This document shows, piece after piece, positions 6,730 through 7,265 of a DNA stretch of 7,265 bases. The DNA lies in assembly GCA_016764115.1 (NCBI GenBank), contig JAESSM010000024.1, forward strand, positions 1-7,265, read 5' to 3'. A program made the position numbers and the translations under genes. Numbering within the stretch: the first letter of the stretch is position 1; every line of letters starts with the position of its first letter. The notes below the pieces were generated by a model. That model saw only the letters and a list, made by a program, of their open reading frames with translations, made no database searches and was not told the DNA's origin. This DNA comes from Bacteroidia bacterium (lineage in GTDB: Bacteria; Bacteroidota; Bacteroidia; JAESSM01; NORP286).

Positions 6730-6774
6730 AATTTACGAATAAACTAATACACGAATCAACGAATACACTAATAA
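6730..6774. repeat. Octamer tandem repeat, block 2, overlapping the GAPDH stop
   Basis: Five contiguous 8-bp units from 6735 to 6774 fit the consensus ACKAATMM. AAT starts fall at 6738, 6746, 6754, 6762 and 6770, exactly 8 nt apart, with one more AAT in phase at 6730. The 11-mer AATACACGAAT at 6746-6756 also occurs in block 1 at 6586-6596, and again with one mismatch at 6762-6772. The last unit covers the GAPDH stop codon (6768-6770) and part of its last two Tyr codons. Confidence 0.7.
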
Positions 6775-7265
6775 TAAAGGATCCTTCTTACTTTAGAAAT
6801 AGCTTTAGCTAGCCTAAGCACTTGACGTGTATAGCCATATTCATTATCATACCAAACATAGAGAATAATTGTATTGTTGTCGGGAGCGCTGATAGTTGCT
6901 GGCCCATCGACAATTGCAGTATGTGTGTTGCCAATTATATCACTTGATACTAGTTCATCGGAAACTGAAAATTCAATTTGCTCTATAAGGCTTCCATATA
7001 AAGATGATTTTTTCAATGTATCATTTACTTCATCTCGTGTAACATCTTTATTCAATTTTAAATTTAAAATTGCCAAAGATGCATTTGGAGTAGGTACACG
7101 GATGGCATTCCCTGTTAATTTCCCTGACAATTCGGGAATTACTTTAGCAATTGCTTTAGAAGCGCCAGTTTCAGTTATTACCATATTTAATGGAGCTCCT
7201 CGCCCTCTTCTTGATTTTTTATGATAATTATCAAGCAGGTTTTGATCATTAGTATAAGAGTGCAC
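6768..7265 (-). CDS. gap: Glyceraldehyde-3-phosphate dehydrogenase, C-terminal fragment
   Basis: The last 165 residues of the glycolytic and gluconeogenic enzyme that oxidises glyceraldehyde 3-phosphate with phosphate and NAD(P) to 1,3-bisphosphoglycerate in the cytoplasm. The fragment opens at the (V)HSYTNDQ segment, whose His is the catalytic base. The NAD-binding domain and the catalytic Cys lie beyond the right edge. Visible family features are RRGRGAPLNM at about 19-28, ETGASKAIAK at 32-41, IRVPTPN at 55-61 (substrate-binding Arg), SSDIIG at 107-112 and the VWYDNEYGY signature at 137-145. The KVRRILYY end resembles the long (about 480-residue) Bacteroidota form as I remember it, so the C-terminus looks native. 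The GTG at 7265-7263 is an internal Val codon, not the start. The octamer repeat runs directly over the stop codon. Confidence 0.93.
   Translation of the reverse strand: MHSYTNDQNLLDNYHKKSRRGRGAPLNMVITETGASKAIAKVIPELSGKLTGNAIRVPTPNASLAILNLKLNKDVTRDEVNDTLKKSSLYGSLIEQIEFSVSDELVSSDIIGNTHTAIVDGPATISAPDNNTIILYVWYDNEYGYTRQVLRLAKAISKVRRILYY

Larger units (their letters stand above)
6403..6767. other. 365-nt gene-free spacer with short-period repeats
   Basis: This spacer lies between the GAPDH stop and the start of the first paralogue, both transcribed on the minus strand. It holds two octamer-periodic blocks and a 21-nt palindrome, listed separately. Between 6403 and 6560 I see no repeat structure. 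A TAATTTTG at 6447-6454 (plus strand) matches the TAnnTTTG consensus but has no correctly spaced -33 box. It is followed by a 31-codon plus-strand frame at 6468-6563 that I do not call as a gene. No tRNA or recognisable structured RNA is evident, and I see no clear promoter for the minus-strand operon. Confidence 0.6.

Noticed and set aside
6583..6774. CRISPR array
   Set aside because: The units are 8 bp, contiguous and degenerate, with no unique spacers and no cas genes nearby.
6874..7224. Plus-strand 116-codon frame
   Set aside because: Antisense to the unmistakable GAPDH sequence.
7263..7265. GTG as the start codon of the right-edge gene
   Set aside because: It is the Val before the catalytic His in the TTVHSYTNDQ-type segment of GAPDH; the gene continues beyond the window.

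Overview
The window looks like a piece of a Bacteroidota chromosome, probably from the Cytophagales or Flavobacteriia side. It is AT-rich, none of the intact genes has a clear Shine-Dalgarno sequence, and a TAnnTTTG-type promoter element lies upstream of atoE. The left-edge gene encodes an exported protein of the Cys-rich, PPC-like type common among Bacteroidota type IX secretion cargo. The GAPDH fragment has the long-form C-terminus (ending KVRR..YY) that I associate with this phylum. Genus cannot be read from the sequence.

Layout: (1) 1-384, minus strand, the N-terminal 128 residues of a secreted protein running off the left edge. (2) 385-568, a divergent intergenic region with a perfect 15-nt palindrome (468-482) and a TAnnTTTG element (506-513). 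(3) 569-1918, plus strand, a complete AtoE-type short-chain fatty acid transporter. (4) 1915-6402, minus strand, three consecutive paralogues of 492, 493 and 496 residues, separated by 29 and 7 nt and so very likely one operon. They belong to an all-helical, TPR-like family I cannot name. (5) 6403-6767, a 365-nt intergenic region made partly of short-period repeats (an octamer ladder with AAT every 8 nt) plus a 21-nt palindrome. (6) 6768-7265, minus strand, the C-terminal 165 residues of glyceraldehyde-3-phosphate dehydrogenase, truncated by the right edge.

How they fit together: the transporter and GAPDH are ordinary metabolism genes with no visible functional link to the rest. The notable content is the tandem triplet. 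The three proteins align without a gap over about the first 250 residues, at 38-43% identity by hand count. They share an invariant C-x6-C-x-H motif at exactly residues 119/126/128, a basic aromatic motif near residues 50-68, and a conserved C-terminal HIxSQ...NF(E/D)IRF block. The architecture (short helical N-terminal domain followed by a long helical solenoid) suggests a binding or regulatory role, but no catalytic motif is visible and no function is assigned. The last gene of the triplet and atoE converge so tightly that their stop codons overlap.
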